Notes: generated from the sequence alone by a model not told the origin. DNA of 64,000 nucleotides from Acanthococcus lagerstroemiae (GCA_031841125.1 CM063109.1:1-64000); one strand, 5' to 3'; counted from the first letter of the stretch, positions 41,801 to 50,551 are shown. Made by a program: numbers and translations.

Positions 41801-43214
41801 TATACTGGTTAATAAAGGGGACTCCCAGTATCCACATTGATTGGAGATTCTTTGCAGCACTGAACTCCACAGTCATCTTCAGTGAACCAGTAGTTGTCTG
41901 GAATTGGATTGGTATATGGTATACCTTGTTTGCCTTGAATACCTTTCCAACGGCAGTAACACACTGTTTATTGCTCGGGTAGACAGCAATCTGTTTTGGG
42001 TATTTCTCAAAAAGTTTCTCAGCCTCAGCCGCATTTATAAAATTATCTTCAGCACCAGTATCAATTAAACACTGGACCACATACTGGTCACAAATTGTCA
42101 GTACCGAATAGGGTCTTGAAGAATTACTCTGGAACCAGACACCATCTTCAATTTCGTAATCAAAGTCCTCTTTTCCCATAAGAGAGCATAACTTTGAATC
42201 AAGCTCAGTGATCAAATCCAAGTCTGGAGCGTCTTCAACAGGAAAAATCTGTCGTATTTCATTGCAGTCGACTGCTGGTTCACTTCCAGTTGGAGCTGGC
42301 ACAATGGGACACACGCTAACTTCAGAGTTTCTTAACCTAGCCAATCTGAGTTCAAGCTCACACTCTTCTTCTCCAAGGTTCTCAGCAGCTTGCACTTCAT
42401 CAACATGCGGTAGCGGATTAAACTTCTGGGCAATTTTGACAGCATTCAAGTATGCAGGATTATTTTCAAATTTGCAGTTATTCTCAATCTTTTTTAGAGC
42501 ATTCTTACATGTATCAGCACTCCACTTAGTCTGATCAACTTCTCCTTTTGGATCTAAATTTATGAGTGCCCTCGAATGAATTTGGTACCTTAAATTTTGC
42601 AGGCATCTGTTACCAAATTGGTTAAAATATTTCATTCGGTTAGTTAAACTTTTCTGACTCAGATTGTTGGTGTTTTGGAAAGTGCATAATACACTTAATG
42701 AATCCACAAAAAAACACTTAGGTTTCCAGTTTCTTCGATAAATTTCACTGTACAGAAACTGATTTACTTTCTCTAACCGCTCCCAACACTGGAGATCTGT
42801 AGACAGCTTGGGTAGAATATACAAGCCAAAAATATAAATTTTTTGGGCTTGATATTTTGTGAGGAGTAGCTCTAAAATCTTTGCTAGCTCAGTTTGAATC
42901 GACTCTATACTAACTCCACTCCAGAGCTCGTAATTTCCGACCATCAAGATTATGTATTTCCCAATCCGGCTATCATCTTTTCTCAAAATTTCAATCAAGT
43001 TATCTAAGTTAACCTTTTCAGAGCAACATTTGATTGAAATTTGTTGTTTTTCTCCGGCATAACGATTGGAAAGTTCACAAGCTGACTCAGAGAGGTCCTG
43101 GAGTTGAGATTCACCAAGGACAGTGTGGCCAAAAATAGTTAATAGCGGTGCTTCATTAGCATTGTGTGGTCTTTGGGAGCTAGCTGTACCTTGGGATTGA
43201 CCACCAGTAGCCAA
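38889..43214 (-). CDS. pol: Gypsy Pol polyprotein with N-terminal SGNH-like region (1441 codons)
   Basis: Intact. Residues 1-230 contain an SGNH/GDSL-hydrolase-like region: an FGHTVLGES start, ILMVGNYELW (resembling the Asn block) and FVDSLSVL; an active Ser/His pair is not certain. Then retropepsin LIDTGAEDNF (about 383), reverse transcriptase with YVDD (about 719), RNase H (MTDASS about 866; TEKELLAIVY; YTDHASL), integrase zinc domain (HRYYGH then CRECNW, about 1098-1138), integrase core with Asp in SCDFYG, Asp in CSDNAAS and Glu in NPSETTMK, and a C-terminal region with PGDIVYV and AGPYVVV. It lacks its own ATG and lies in the -1 frame relative to Gag, so expression by frameshift is likely. 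Confidence 0.93.
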   Translation of the reverse strand: MATGGQSQGTASSQRPHNANEAPLLTIFGHTVLGESQLQDLSESACELSNRYAGEKQQISIKCCSEKVNLDNLIEILRKDDSRIGKYIILMVGNYELWSGVSIESIQTELAKILELLLTKYQAQKIYIFGLYILPKLSTDLQCWERLEKVNQFLYSEIYRRNWKPKCFFVDSLSVLCTFQNTNNLSQKSLTNRMKYFNQFGNRCLQNLRYQIHSRALINLDPKGEVDQTKWSADTCKNALKKIENNCKFENNPAYLNAVKIAQKFNPLPHVDEVQAAENLGEEECELELRLARLRNSEVSVCPIVPAPTGSEPAVDCNEIRQIFPVEDAPDLDLITELDSKLCSLMGKEDFDYEIEDGVWFQSNSSRPYSVLTICDQYVVQCLIDTGAEDNFINAAEAEKLFEKYPKQIAVYPSNKQCVTAVGKVFKANKVYHIPIQFQTTTGSLKMTVEFSAAKNLQSMWILGVPFINQYRVLVDNTQKRLIFRKKDFSIDCEAALIKESTQISELRHISDTEYLYNKIEKTVNEQGALTSNEKEVLKKIMRNNVRAFRERIGECNRYTHQFKIIPDHKIFKKTYPIPKVHEEKLTRMLSDWKFSGIIEESDSQYRNPLTIVLKPNGDIRPCGDYRNLNQVIEAKGDYVPKMEEIRAKLCGSKVFTKLDFVSGFLQIRLHEDSRKLTAFSFGGKVYHFNRLPFGTKDSLQGFLHALHQVFEGLEDCVIQYVDDILNHSQLLECHLKDVERALKCVEKANMTLTIEKYSWMKSEVRFLGLIIDKQGVRPDRDKVKAIETYPVPRNVKEVQSFFGCVNFWRSHIPAMSQDSAQLSNLTKKGHPFIWTEDHDRSFKNIKVKLAECTLNAHPDWSKTFYLMTDASSICIAGALYQIEESVTELGTKIENPVPLAFMSRVLQKAELNYTVTEKELLAIVYSLRKAYYWLTGYKVIVYTDHASLQFVRQPQSHLSSRLNRWLLFLNMFDVQIKYIKAEKNPVADALSRFHRDLIKIRKVNYCGKVYPVEISDVHLEFFGVQVPPTLVYIIQNLDQHQLNDNDLHHVINKCLQKPKYQFGRYWYFQKYLLLYRVTRNVFRPVIPRTYRSDLIDFFHRYYGHPGSEKTYLAIRSEFMWPSMQKDVRLFTSRCRECNWAKFGKRRYGKYVPVKAECKLEHVSCDFYGPLPQGIFGMSSILVFKDTATRFVKLYATKFQSTASAIYAAEKFVKTCGTPQAICSDNAASLTSKAWYTFWEKKGVRVLHTSGYNPGANPSETTMKQIGDLLRIHTNNSQQDWVRHLPDIESRINSVVSCTAGTTPYELFTGKKPPYLLLCKMEEHCSTSLFDNSVYDASEEARKHTQKVIAERERKHNQNRDNAAYQPGDIVYVKQHRQSDKFRNFNAKLAHLFAGPYVVVAEPSPNMYAVQHQITGEVIHKNVKELKPSIPDGDSSDKDSD

Positions 43215-43222
43215 GGTACAAG

Positions 43223-44935
43223 TTAGTTTTCCGACTGATTTGGTTGTGCTAAGTGCGTGTGTGTTTGTTGACTAATAGGGGTTGGTGAATGGGGGTTGGA
43301 TGTCAATACATTCGGTTGAGCAGCTCTAGGTTGACGAAATTGGGTCTGATTATGTCTAGTGTAATTATTTCTGTGAGTTTGGTTTCGCTGAATCGTGATT
43401 GGTGGTTGGTTTGTAGTATTCTCTGCTTCTGGTGGGCACTGGATTTCACTCAGTTGGGCTTTATCAGCTAATGTATTGTCTTGATTCTGATTCTGTTGAA
43501 ACTTTCTTGGTCTAAATGTGGTGAATGACTCAACTTCCTGAACACGACGTATCAAGTCTTGATAGGTTGTAATTGCGCCCTGACTCATAGATCCCATCAG
43601 CATATAACCAGGTAGGCGAGAAATAAGGTTACTAAGAAGAAAACGTTCATTGGTAAAGGGTGTAATATTCTTCAGGCGGTTGTACCAATAATTACAGTAT
43701 TCGGATGGTTGCATACGTGAAGAACTGCAATTTGAGTTGGTGAAACGCTGTGTTTCTTCAAGCTGGCGATTTAGAGACCAGCCTAATCTTCTGAAAGTCT
43801 CAAAATGTTCAGCCATGCTTGCATCCTTCGGTACGCTGAATAAATAGTGCTTGGCTTTGGGTCCCATTAACTGGCGGAAAATTCGTTTTTGGTCCCTCTC
43901 GTCACTGTCCCCATAGCGTTCTAGAAACTCCTCTATGAATTGGTCAGCGGTTCGATAATCGTTTTCACCAGAAAAAGCAACAGGGGTTATCTTTTTAATA
44001 TCAGCTTGGGCGATTGTAGTGTTTCCAGATGACTGGTTGAAACTTGGAGGCGGAAAGGTCGTTAGGTTTGGTGCTGTATCCGGTAATATCGGTGGATTAA
44101 AATTTGTCGAAGTAGGTATTAAACTCGGCATTGATTGCTGGTTTAAAAGGTCGTCAGGCATATCGATAAGTGAAAATTTTGTCGAAGCAGCTGCTGGAAT
44201 TGGGTACAACTGGACCGTTGATGACTGCTTTGGTGGCTGTACTGGAGGTATAGGTCGTACAGGCCCTGGTGGTGTAGGCTGTAAAGGCGATGGATTGGTG
44301 TTGATCAACTTATTAATTTTAGACTCGTTTTTCAACACCAGCTCTTTACACTGTTCCAGCTCAGTTTCAAGGTTATCTATTCTTTCATTCGTCGACTTGT
44401 AGTTTTTCTGGCAATCTTCTCTAAATGTATCAACTCGAGTAATGAAATTAGTCACCTGAGTCTCATTACTCTCAAGCTTCTTCATCATTTGTCGAAACAT
44501 GAACTTAATAGAGGGACTTGGAACTTCATCTTCACTGGATTCAGAAGGATTAGAGACCTGGCTCAGTTGAGGATCGGTGGCCTTATGCAAAGCAGAATAG
44601 TCGATAATAGACGGTCGCGTAGAGGTTGTCATTGTCGAGGTAGTAATTGTCGGTATATTAAGACTGGGTAGATTTACAACTGTTGGCATGCTAGAAATTG
44701 GTAAGTAAGAGGAGGATAATGGTACATACGGTTTTGGTTCGTCAACTTTCCTGGCCGTAGACGTCTCCATGGGTCGGTTGGTCAGGTTCTTATCCAAAAT
44801 AGCCATAGAATCATCGAGTAGCTTGACGGCTACATTTGCAAAGACTGAATCGGCAATATCGCGGCGACCTACAGCATAACGAGGGTGTCTGACCTCTTTT
44901 TCAGCGCGGCTACTGGTTTCCGAAATTGACGACAT
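43223..44935 (-). CDS. gag: Gypsy Gag (570 aa)
   Basis: Capsid polyprotein of the retrotransposon. Residues 1-130 are Ser/Thr/Pro-rich; about 145-205 is a coiled coil; a Pro-rich linker follows; about 310-470 is a retrotransposon capsid domain (DYRTADQFIEEFLERYGD, then LGWSLNRQLEETQRF). The C-terminus is Gln/Asn/Arg-rich and basic, and has no CCHC zinc knuckle, so RNA binding may use basic residues. Gag ends at TAA 43223-43225. GGAAAAC directly before the stop could aid a -1 shift into Pol, although it is not a classical slippery heptamer. Confidence 0.9.
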   Translation of the reverse strand: MSSISETSSRAEKEVRHPRYAVGRRDIADSVFANVAVKLLDDSMAILDKNLTNRPMETSTARKVDEPKPYVPLSSSYLPISSMPTVVNLPSLNIPTITTSTMTTSTRPSIIDYSALHKATDPQLSQVSNPSESSEDEVPSPSIKFMFRQMMKKLESNETQVTNFITRVDTFREDCQKNYKSTNERIDNLETELEQCKELVLKNESKINKLINTNPSPLQPTPPGPVRPIPPVQPPKQSSTVQLYPIPAAASTKFSLIDMPDDLLNQQSMPSLIPTSTNFNPPILPDTAPNLTTFPPPSFNQSSGNTTIAQADIKKITPVAFSGENDYRTADQFIEEFLERYGDSDERDQKRIFRQLMGPKAKHYLFSVPKDASMAEHFETFRRLGWSLNRQLEETQRFTNSNCSSSRMQPSEYCNYWYNRLKNITPFTNERFLLSNLISRLPGYMLMGSMSQGAITTYQDLIRRVQEVESFTTFRPRKFQQNQNQDNTLADKAQLSEIQCPPEAENTTNQPPITIQRNQTHRNNYTRHNQTQFRQPRAAQPNVLTSNPHSPTPISQQTHTHLAQPNQSEN

Positions 44936-45648
44936 TGGTTACAAATCAAGGCGACACAGTTTAGTGAATAAGAAAAAAACGAATTTTTAAAACACGGTGG
45001 AGTAAATTTACGTTAGAAAAACAACTGACAAAATAAAATAATAAACGACACTCAAAATTATAAAAAAATCAACATGACTAAGTTACTTGGTAACTGCCTT
45101 CAATATGAGCACAAACAACCCAAACACTTGTAGGTAATATCCAAGTAGTTACTTGATTGTTCTGCTTCCCAGGAAAACACCCAAAAACAAAAGCAGAACA
45201 GAAACAACCTTCAACTCTAGGCGAAGAGGAAAGAGGAAACAGAACCAAAAATTCGAAATTCGGGAAAACAGGAATATAGAAACAGCTTTGGGAGAAACGG
45301 GGAAACGGGGGGTATAAAATAAACTGGGAAATTCGGACGCCAGGTATTCCATTTGGAAAACGAGGAAAGAATACCAAAACCTCATGATTTTTTTTTTTTT
45401 TTTTTTTTTACACCAAAAGAAAAAATTTTCTCAACCATGAATACGGGAGATTATTTTAAGATCCAATAATATAAACAAAATCTTAGCAATTAGCAGTTCA
45501 AACAGGGGAATCCAACAGAAACAAACTCGAAGAAACAAAACAAAAACACGAGTTTAGAGAGGGGAAAGAAAACAAAATGTAAGGGAAAAAACATAGAAAC
45601 ACTAAACAAGGATATTTTCCAGAGTCCCTGTTCGTTCAGGTGCCATAA
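44936..45648 (-). promoter_or_regulatory. Leader of the gypsy element with primer-binding site
   Basis: Between the 5' LTR and gag. On the minus strand TGGCACCTGAACGAACAGGG begins three bases after the LTR. It starts TGG as tRNA primer sites do and resembles a Lys-type site with an extra GAAC, so a tRNA-Lys-like primer is possible. A T run lies near 45387-45409. No gene. Confidence 0.6.
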
Positions 45649-46782
45649 TGTGACAGGTTGGCAAAAACAGTCCCGGATAGACTGCCAAACTGCACATTGT
45701 TGTATAAAAACCATAAAAACGCTGATTTGTATACAACACTCTAATAAGATAGTTTCGACTCTGTACTGACAAAACGAGCAAAATTGAATCTCTGTAAACA
45801 GAAGCATCCTGCAAAACAGTCACAGAACTTGGTAGAACAGCCAAAAGGAAACATGGGGAGGGGGCAAAACCAAAAACAAGAAAAATAAAACCTCCACTGG
45901 GTTACAGTGGGCATCAGGAAAACATCCTGGATGAGGAAAGTTGTTCCCAAGTCTGCAAAAACCCTGTTTGCACTCGTGCACACAGAAAAAAAACACAAAA
46001 TTTCAACATGCTGGATCAGTACAGAATCAAAATCTACTCATACTGACGTAAGAAAACTCGGAGGGAGCATTAGGCTGTACAATTAAAACAAGTTTGAACT
46101 GTATTTACTAAAATTTTGAAATTTTGAATAGTTTCTTCATGAGGTGAGTAAAAGAAGTTGCTCTGCCCAACCTTCAATCATCGGGATGACTCCCAGGTCG
46201 CAACAACTAAGTACCTACATCGTGAATCTTACCCACAAACGCTCAAATTAGATTGCCTGCACTCACATTTTCAGGCAAGCCACTGTTCACCTAGCCATGC
46301 TGGCGAAAATTTAACCGCGCATCACTTCCGTAGCATAAAATACGCGAAATATACTTGAAAATTTGATCATACTCTGAATCATTTTAATAATTTTATCGCA
46401 CGCACATAGAGAGGAAAAAACGGTCGATCCGCGATGTCGATCGTCGAACGGCTCGAACGTACTCGCTTTCTACCTAAAAACTAAAAGTCGCTGCAACCCG
46501 ACGAGGATCAGGCAGAGAGAAAAAAAAAACAAAAAAAAAGGATATGGGAGGCAATGATGTCAAGGACAGTTTGATTGTGAAGGAAAAGGATGGACGAAAG
46601 GGTGAGATCGGACGAGAAATGCACGTGGCTACAGCGACTATACGTCTAAATATAGATGTACACAAAAAATTCCGAATTCCAACCTAGGTTGCTACGCGTA
46701 TCTGGCCGAAAGCGATCGCGGAGATCGAGAAGAACGAATTTTGAAATCAAAAAAATGTGCAGACCAAGTCCCACCTGTCACA
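45649..46782 (-). repeat. 5' LTR of the gypsy element
   Basis: 1134 bp, matching 37378-38511 except at one position. It should hold the promoter for the minus-strand transcript. Confidence 0.95.
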
Positions 46783-47010
46783 AATATTCAAGAAATATTG
46801 GAGGAAAATTTACCACAAACAAATGAAAATGTTCAAGAAATATTGGAGGAAAATTTACCACAAACAACTGACAATATTCAGAAAATATTGGAGAAAAATT
46901 CACAAAAAACTGGAAATATTCAGAAAATATTGCAGGAAAATTTACCACAAACAAATGAAAATGTTCAAAAAATATTAGAGGAAAAGACAGAAATGTTCAA
47001 AAAATATTAG
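46783..47010 (+). pseudogene. Coiled-coil, repeat-tailed protein of Maverick C, 3' part
   Basis: Continues the frame of 36849-37377 after the gypsy element, beginning at the second AATA copy. It contains about five 15-residue repeats of the form N(I/V)Q(E/K)ILEENLPQTNE, encoded by about 45-bp tandem units. A final 32-bp duplication (ATTAGAGGAAAAGACAGAAA) shifts the natural end: the frame stops at 47010, while the second unit would end at TAG near 47029. Repeat number changes would lengthen or shorten the coiled coil in 15-residue steps. Confidence 0.6.
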
Positions 47011-47072
47011 AGGAAAAGACAGAAATGTAGGTTATCATGAAGGTTAATAGAAAATGTCAAGTAATATAAAAA

Positions 47073-47888
47073 ATGCAGTCATTAGTTGAACTTGAAGCCA
47101 AAGAACTTCATAAACCTGTGATAAAAAAATTTCAGAAAAGAAAAATTATCACAAATGAAATCAATGAAATCTGGACAGGTGATTTATTAATTATGTCCCA
47201 GTATTCAAAAGAAAATAGGGGTTATAAGTATATGTTAGTAGTTATTGACACCTTCTCAAAAGTACTCAGGATAAAACCCCTCAAGGAAAAAACAGGGAAA
47301 GAGGTTTCTAAAGCTTTTGAGAAAATTATTGAAGAAAGCGAATATGGTCCACCTAAAAAATTACATGTCGACAAAGGTACAGAATTTGTAAATTCAGTTT
47401 TTAAAAAATTAATGGGAAAATATAATATTCATATGTATCACACAGAGAATGAGGAAAAATCAGCAATTGGTGAGAGAGTAAACAGAACCATTAATGGGAT
47501 GTTGAGAATAATTTTTGAGATTCATAAGAATCATAAATGGGTTCCATTTATACCAGAGATATTGCACGAATATAATAATGTGAGGGTACATAGAACAATA
47601 GGAATGCGTCCTTGTGATGTGAATAAAACAAATGAACAAGAAAGTTTTCATAGAATGTATTCTTCAAGTTTCTCCACGCAACCAAAATTCAAGGAAGGAG
47701 ATCGTGTGAGAATACCCAAAAAGAAAGAAACTTTTGAGAACAAGTATAAGAACAACTGGACAAGAGAAATATTTGTAGTTGACAAAGTATTCCACACAAA
47801 CCATCCCGTCTATTCTATTAAAGATTTGAAGGGTGAAGAAATTTTAGGTAAATTTTATCGCCAGGAACTTCAAAAAACAGTTTTCTAA
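47073..47888 (+). CDS. Retroviral-type (c-) integrase of Maverick C (271 aa)
   Basis: Intact DDE integrase. Catalytic residues are Asp in WTGDLLIM, Asp in LHVDKGTEF and Glu in SAIGERVNRT, with family spacing. YNNVRVHRTIGMRP closes the core. The C-terminal 80 residues (GDRVRIPKKK, NNWTREIFVVDKVF) form a small beta-rich domain like the chromodomain of Maverick integrases. No clear HHCC zinc domain is visible at the N-terminus. The start ATATAAAAAATGC is a weaker version of the usual motif. It joins element ends to target DNA with a 6-bp stagger, matching CATACA at the ends. Confidence 0.93.
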   Translation: MQSLVELEAKELHKPVIKKFQKRKIITNEINEIWTGDLLIMSQYSKENRGYKYMLVVIDTFSKVLRIKPLKEKTGKEVSKAFEKIIEESEYGPPKKLHVDKGTEFVNSVFKKLMGKYNIHMYHTENEEKSAIGERVNRTINGMLRIIFEIHKNHKWVPFIPEILHEYNNVRVHRTIGMRPCDVNKTNEQESFHRMYSSSFSTQPKFKEGDRVRIPKKKETFENKYKNNWTREIFVVDKVFHTNHPVYSIKDLKGEEILGKFYRQELQKTVF

Positions 47889-47905
47889 AATTTTCTACTA
47901 TAAAT

Positions 47906-48193
47906 ATGACTAAAAACTGTAGATTACCTAAAAGAGGTGGTGATATTGTGGATACAATTGGTAAATATGTACCATTTCCACTTCACTGGCCCGGATATAA
48001 AGCTCTTGGTCCTGGTTCGAATACAGACCTCGATATTCAAAAAGGTGTAAAACTGAAAAATAAATTAGATGAAATAGCTATGGATCATGATGTAGATTAT
48101 GCAAATACAGATGATCCTAATGAACGTGATTATGCTGATAACAGATTCACATGGCGAGCCTGGGAGCGTGTCAAAGATCCTAATGCTAATTAG
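47906..48193 (+). CDS. Phospholipase A2-like minor virion protein of Maverick C (95 aa)
   Basis: The start TACTATAAATATG is 17 bases after the integrase. The PLA2-like domain has a glycine loop (ALGPGSNTDL) and the His-Asp catalytic pair in AMDHDVDYA. Flanking residues LHWPGYK match the element A gene. The frame ends at TAG 48193, yet the family continuation (DEKIPAYVAVNLM) lies in another frame right after, joining the next gene. So either a frameshift near 48190 has shortened it, or the ancestral long gene has split in two. Parvovirus PLA2 domains help particles leave endosomes; a similar entry role is inferred. Confidence 0.75.
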   Translation: MTKNCRLPKRGGDIVDTIGKYVPFPLHWPGYKALGPGSNTDLDIQKGVKLKNKLDEIAMDHDVDYANTDDPNERDYADNRFTWRAWERVKDPNAN

Positions 48194-48285
48194 ATGAAAA
48201 AATTCCAGCATATGTAGCAGTAAATTTAATGAAATTAAAACAGAAGTTAGGTTTAGGAATTTATAAAAAATTTTATAATATAAAT

Positions 48286-49389
48286 ATGAGTAAAAACTGT
48301 GGATTAGGACAACATTTGCGATTACCTAATGAAATATTACCTAAAAAAGGTGACGGATTTTATATTGATCGAAAAACAGCAACCAATGATCAGAAAAAAG
48401 GAGGCAAAGGATTTCATATTGATCGAAAAACAACAACCAGTGATCTCCCAGAAATAATGAATTATTTGAATAATTTAAATGTTAACAAACAGGAAAAAAA
48501 AGGTAAAGGATTTTATATTTATCGGGAAACAGCAATCAATGATCGGAAAACAAAAGGTGAGGGTATCAAAGTAAGTAGATACATTAAATATCCTATCAAT
48601 CCAGATAAGGAACAACTTGACACAATTAATATTGGTGTTGAGAAAGGGGTACCTGTTGTACTAAATTTAAGATACGAAAATTTAATCAGAACTAAAAATA
48701 GCACACAGAACGAAACATATTTACCTCTAACAAAAGCACAAGTGAATCAAATTGAGACAGCAAAAACCAAGGAAAAAGGTTTAAAGCTAAAACTGAACAA
48801 AACACAACTGAAGCAGGTTAAAAATGGTGGATTCTTCCCACCAGCTATCCTAGCAGGATTGGCTGCTATTGCAGCAGCTAAACCTGCTGTAGAAGTAGGT
48901 ACTAAAATAGTAGAAACTGTAGGTAATTTAATATCAACCGCCAAGCAAGCAATTGATAATAAGAAAGCCAATGACGAGTTAGTAGAAGAGAGAAAACGTC
49001 GTAATGAAAAGTTGGAGTACAAGTCTGGTGAAGGCATAGGACAATATCTACAAATACCTAACGAAGTTCTAAAGAAAAAGAGCGTTAAAAAAAAATGCGA
49101 TGGCGTTAAAAAAATAAAAAAGAGCGTTAAAAAAAGAAAAAATGGTGTTAATGGTAGTATTCAAAAAGACTGTTTAGGTGTTGAGAAAAAAAAAAGAGGC
49201 GTTAAAAAAATAAAAAAGAGCGTTAAAAAAAGAAAAAATGGTGTTAATGGTAGTATTCAAAAAGACTGTTTAGGTGTTGAGAAAAAAAAAAGAGGCGTTC
49301 AAAAAATAAAAAAGAGCGTTAAAAAAAATGTGATGGCGTTAAAAAAAAATGTGATGGCGTTAAAAAAAGAAAAATTGGAGGTGACATGA
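48286..49389 (+). CDS. Basic, repeat-rich minor capsid/core protein of Maverick C
   Basis: I choose ATG 48286 (TATAATATAAATATG), in frame with the longer opening at 48229. The N-terminal third has three imperfect 25-residue repeats ((G/D)GFYIDRKTATND type). Next is KYPINPDKEQL, NETYLPLTKAQ and a hydrophobic Ala/Gly-rich segment (PPAILAGLAAIAAA), as in element A. The C-terminus is very basic with two 32-residue repeats (KSVKKRKNGVNGSIQKDCLG) from a 96-bp tandem duplication, reminiscent of DNA-condensing core proteins. After TGA 49389 a short conserved-looking tail (ITQQVIKKILDNE) lies in another frame, so the end may be frameshifted. Likely protease substrate and membrane-active; inference. 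Confidence 0.6.
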   Translation: MSKNCGLGQHLRLPNEILPKKGDGFYIDRKTATNDQKKGGKGFHIDRKTTTSDLPEIMNYLNNLNVNKQEKKGKGFYIYRETAINDRKTKGEGIKVSRYIKYPINPDKEQLDTINIGVEKGVPVVLNLRYENLIRTKNSTQNETYLPLTKAQVNQIETAKTKEKGLKLKLNKTQLKQVKNGGFFPPAILAGLAAIAAAKPAVEVGTKIVETVGNLISTAKQAIDNKKANDELVEERKRRNEKLEYKSGEGIGQYLQIPNEVLKKKSVKKKCDGVKKIKKSVKKRKNGVNGSIQKDCLGVEKKKRGVKKIKKSVKKRKNGVNGSIQKDCLGVEKKKRGVQKIKKSVKKNVMALKKNVMALKKEKLEVT

Positions 49390-49422
49390 TCACTCAACAA
49401 GTAATTAAAAAAATCTTAGATA

Positions 49423-49806
49423 ATGAAAAAAAAAATAATAACCATCAAGAATGACGCATTAACTAATTTTGAAATAGAAGCATATGCTAAAAAATTGCAA
49501 ATACCTCATTTCAGAGGAGTTTTTATGCTTGATGAGCTACCACCAAAAATCAAAAAATATGAATGTGGAATTGTAAATTTAGACACTTCAGACCACTCTG
49601 GAACTCATTGGACTGCTTACTGTAAGAATGATTCACAAGTTGATTTTTATGAACCGTTTGGTAACATTCCACCACCAGAATTAGTGAAATATTTTGGACA
49701 GTCTAGAATTACTTATAATTATACGCAGGATCAAAAACTTGATGAAACAAATTGTGGTAGACGGTGCATAGAATATTTATTAAAAATTAAAAAAAAAATA
49801 CTATAA
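49423..49806 (+). CDS. Adenain-type cysteine protease of Maverick C (127 aa)
   Basis: Intact virion-maturation protease. Catalytic residues are His in GTHW, Glu in DFYEPFG (Asp in the A copy; adenain itself also uses Glu), Gln in TQDQKL and Cys in NCGRRC. IPHFRGVFMLDELP near residue 25 marks the family. Size is below adenovirus protease, which is usual for Maverick enzymes. The gene overlaps the frame-shifted tail of the previous gene, and its TAA is fused to the next start as CTATAAATG. It probably processes the PLA2 and basic minor proteins. Confidence 0.9.
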   Translation: MKKKIITIKNDALTNFEIEAYAKKLQIPHFRGVFMLDELPPKIKKYECGIVNLDTSDHSGTHWTAYCKNDSQVDFYEPFGNIPPPELVKYFGQSRITYNYTQDQKLDETNCGRRCIEYLLKIKKKIL

Positions 49807-50523
49807 ATGAAATATATAAATGGTTCTTACAGTATACTTATGAGCGGTACAGATTCTGTTCTTTATCATGATTTTAGTGGAGTTGATGACATTATTAGAC
49901 TCAACCCTAATAAAGAATGGGAAATTGGGTTAGAATCTTTCCACACATCTTATCGTTTTTTCAATATAACTGCAACTAAAAACAATTCACTTACTTTTTA
50001 TAAGCAGGTGAACGAATTACCTACAACTATAGTACTTGATCCTGGTATTTATGAAGTAGCTGATATTATTAAATGTATACATGAAAATAAAGATGCTAGG
50101 GCTGCTAATATAACCTTGAAAATAAATAAATACGCTCATACCATAATAATGGTGAGTCCGTCACATATAATAGATTTAAGAGATCAGACTTCTGTTGGTA
50201 ATATATTGGGTTTTACTAAGCAAATTATACCAGCTGGAAAAGAAGTTGAATCTGATAGCCACGTTAAAATTTTTCCTATTGAAAGCATTATGGGGATATG
50301 TAATGAATGTAATAACGGTAATGAAAAAATACTTTTTTATTTTCCTATATCATCACTACCTGGAGAAAAAATAATCTATACACCAAATGAAACTCAATAT
50401 TATAGAGTGAGAAATAAAGAAATGAGCGAGATTGTATTAAACCTTTATGATCAGAATGGCAATCCACTTGAAAATAATGGTGAAACATATTGGGCATTTT
50501 TAATCATACGTGAAGTACGATAA
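49807..50523 (+). CDS. Probable penton / minor capsid protein of Maverick C (238 aa)
   Basis: Intact. It starts directly after the protease stop (zero gap). Features shared with the A copy: LDPGIYEVADI, NILGFTKQIIPAG, SLPGEKIIYTPNETQYY and a final YDQNGNPLENNGE. The alternating hydrophobic pattern and 238-residue length suit a single jelly-roll penton protein. Position between protease and capsid-like gene is the same in both elements. I recall similar uncharacterised arthropod proteins. Structure prediction would decide. Confidence 0.65.
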   Translation: MKYINGSYSILMSGTDSVLYHDFSGVDDIIRLNPNKEWEIGLESFHTSYRFFNITATKNNSLTFYKQVNELPTTIVLDPGIYEVADIIKCIHENKDARAANITLKINKYAHTIIMVSPSHIIDLRDQTSVGNILGFTKQIIPAGKEVESDSHVKIFPIESIMGICNECNNGNEKILFYFPISSLPGEKIIYTPNETQYYRVRNKEMSEIVLNLYDQNGNPLENNGETYWAFLIIREVR

Positions 50524-50551
50524 TTTAAAATAAAAAATAAAAATACTATAA

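Larger units (their letters stand above)
37378..46782 (-). mobile_element. Young Ty3/gypsy LTR retrotransposon inside Maverick C
   Basis: A 9405-bp element on the minus strand with two 1134-bp LTRs that I see differing at a single position in an A run, and a 4-bp target duplication AATA (37374-37377, 46783-46786). LTRs begin TGTGACAGG and end CCTGTCACA. It encodes full Gag and Pol, with a primer-binding site next to the 5' LTR and a polypurine tract before the 3' LTR. No env frame. It splits the coiled-coil gene, so it post-dates the Maverick insertion or arrived in the Maverick's genome copy. Confidence 0.95.
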
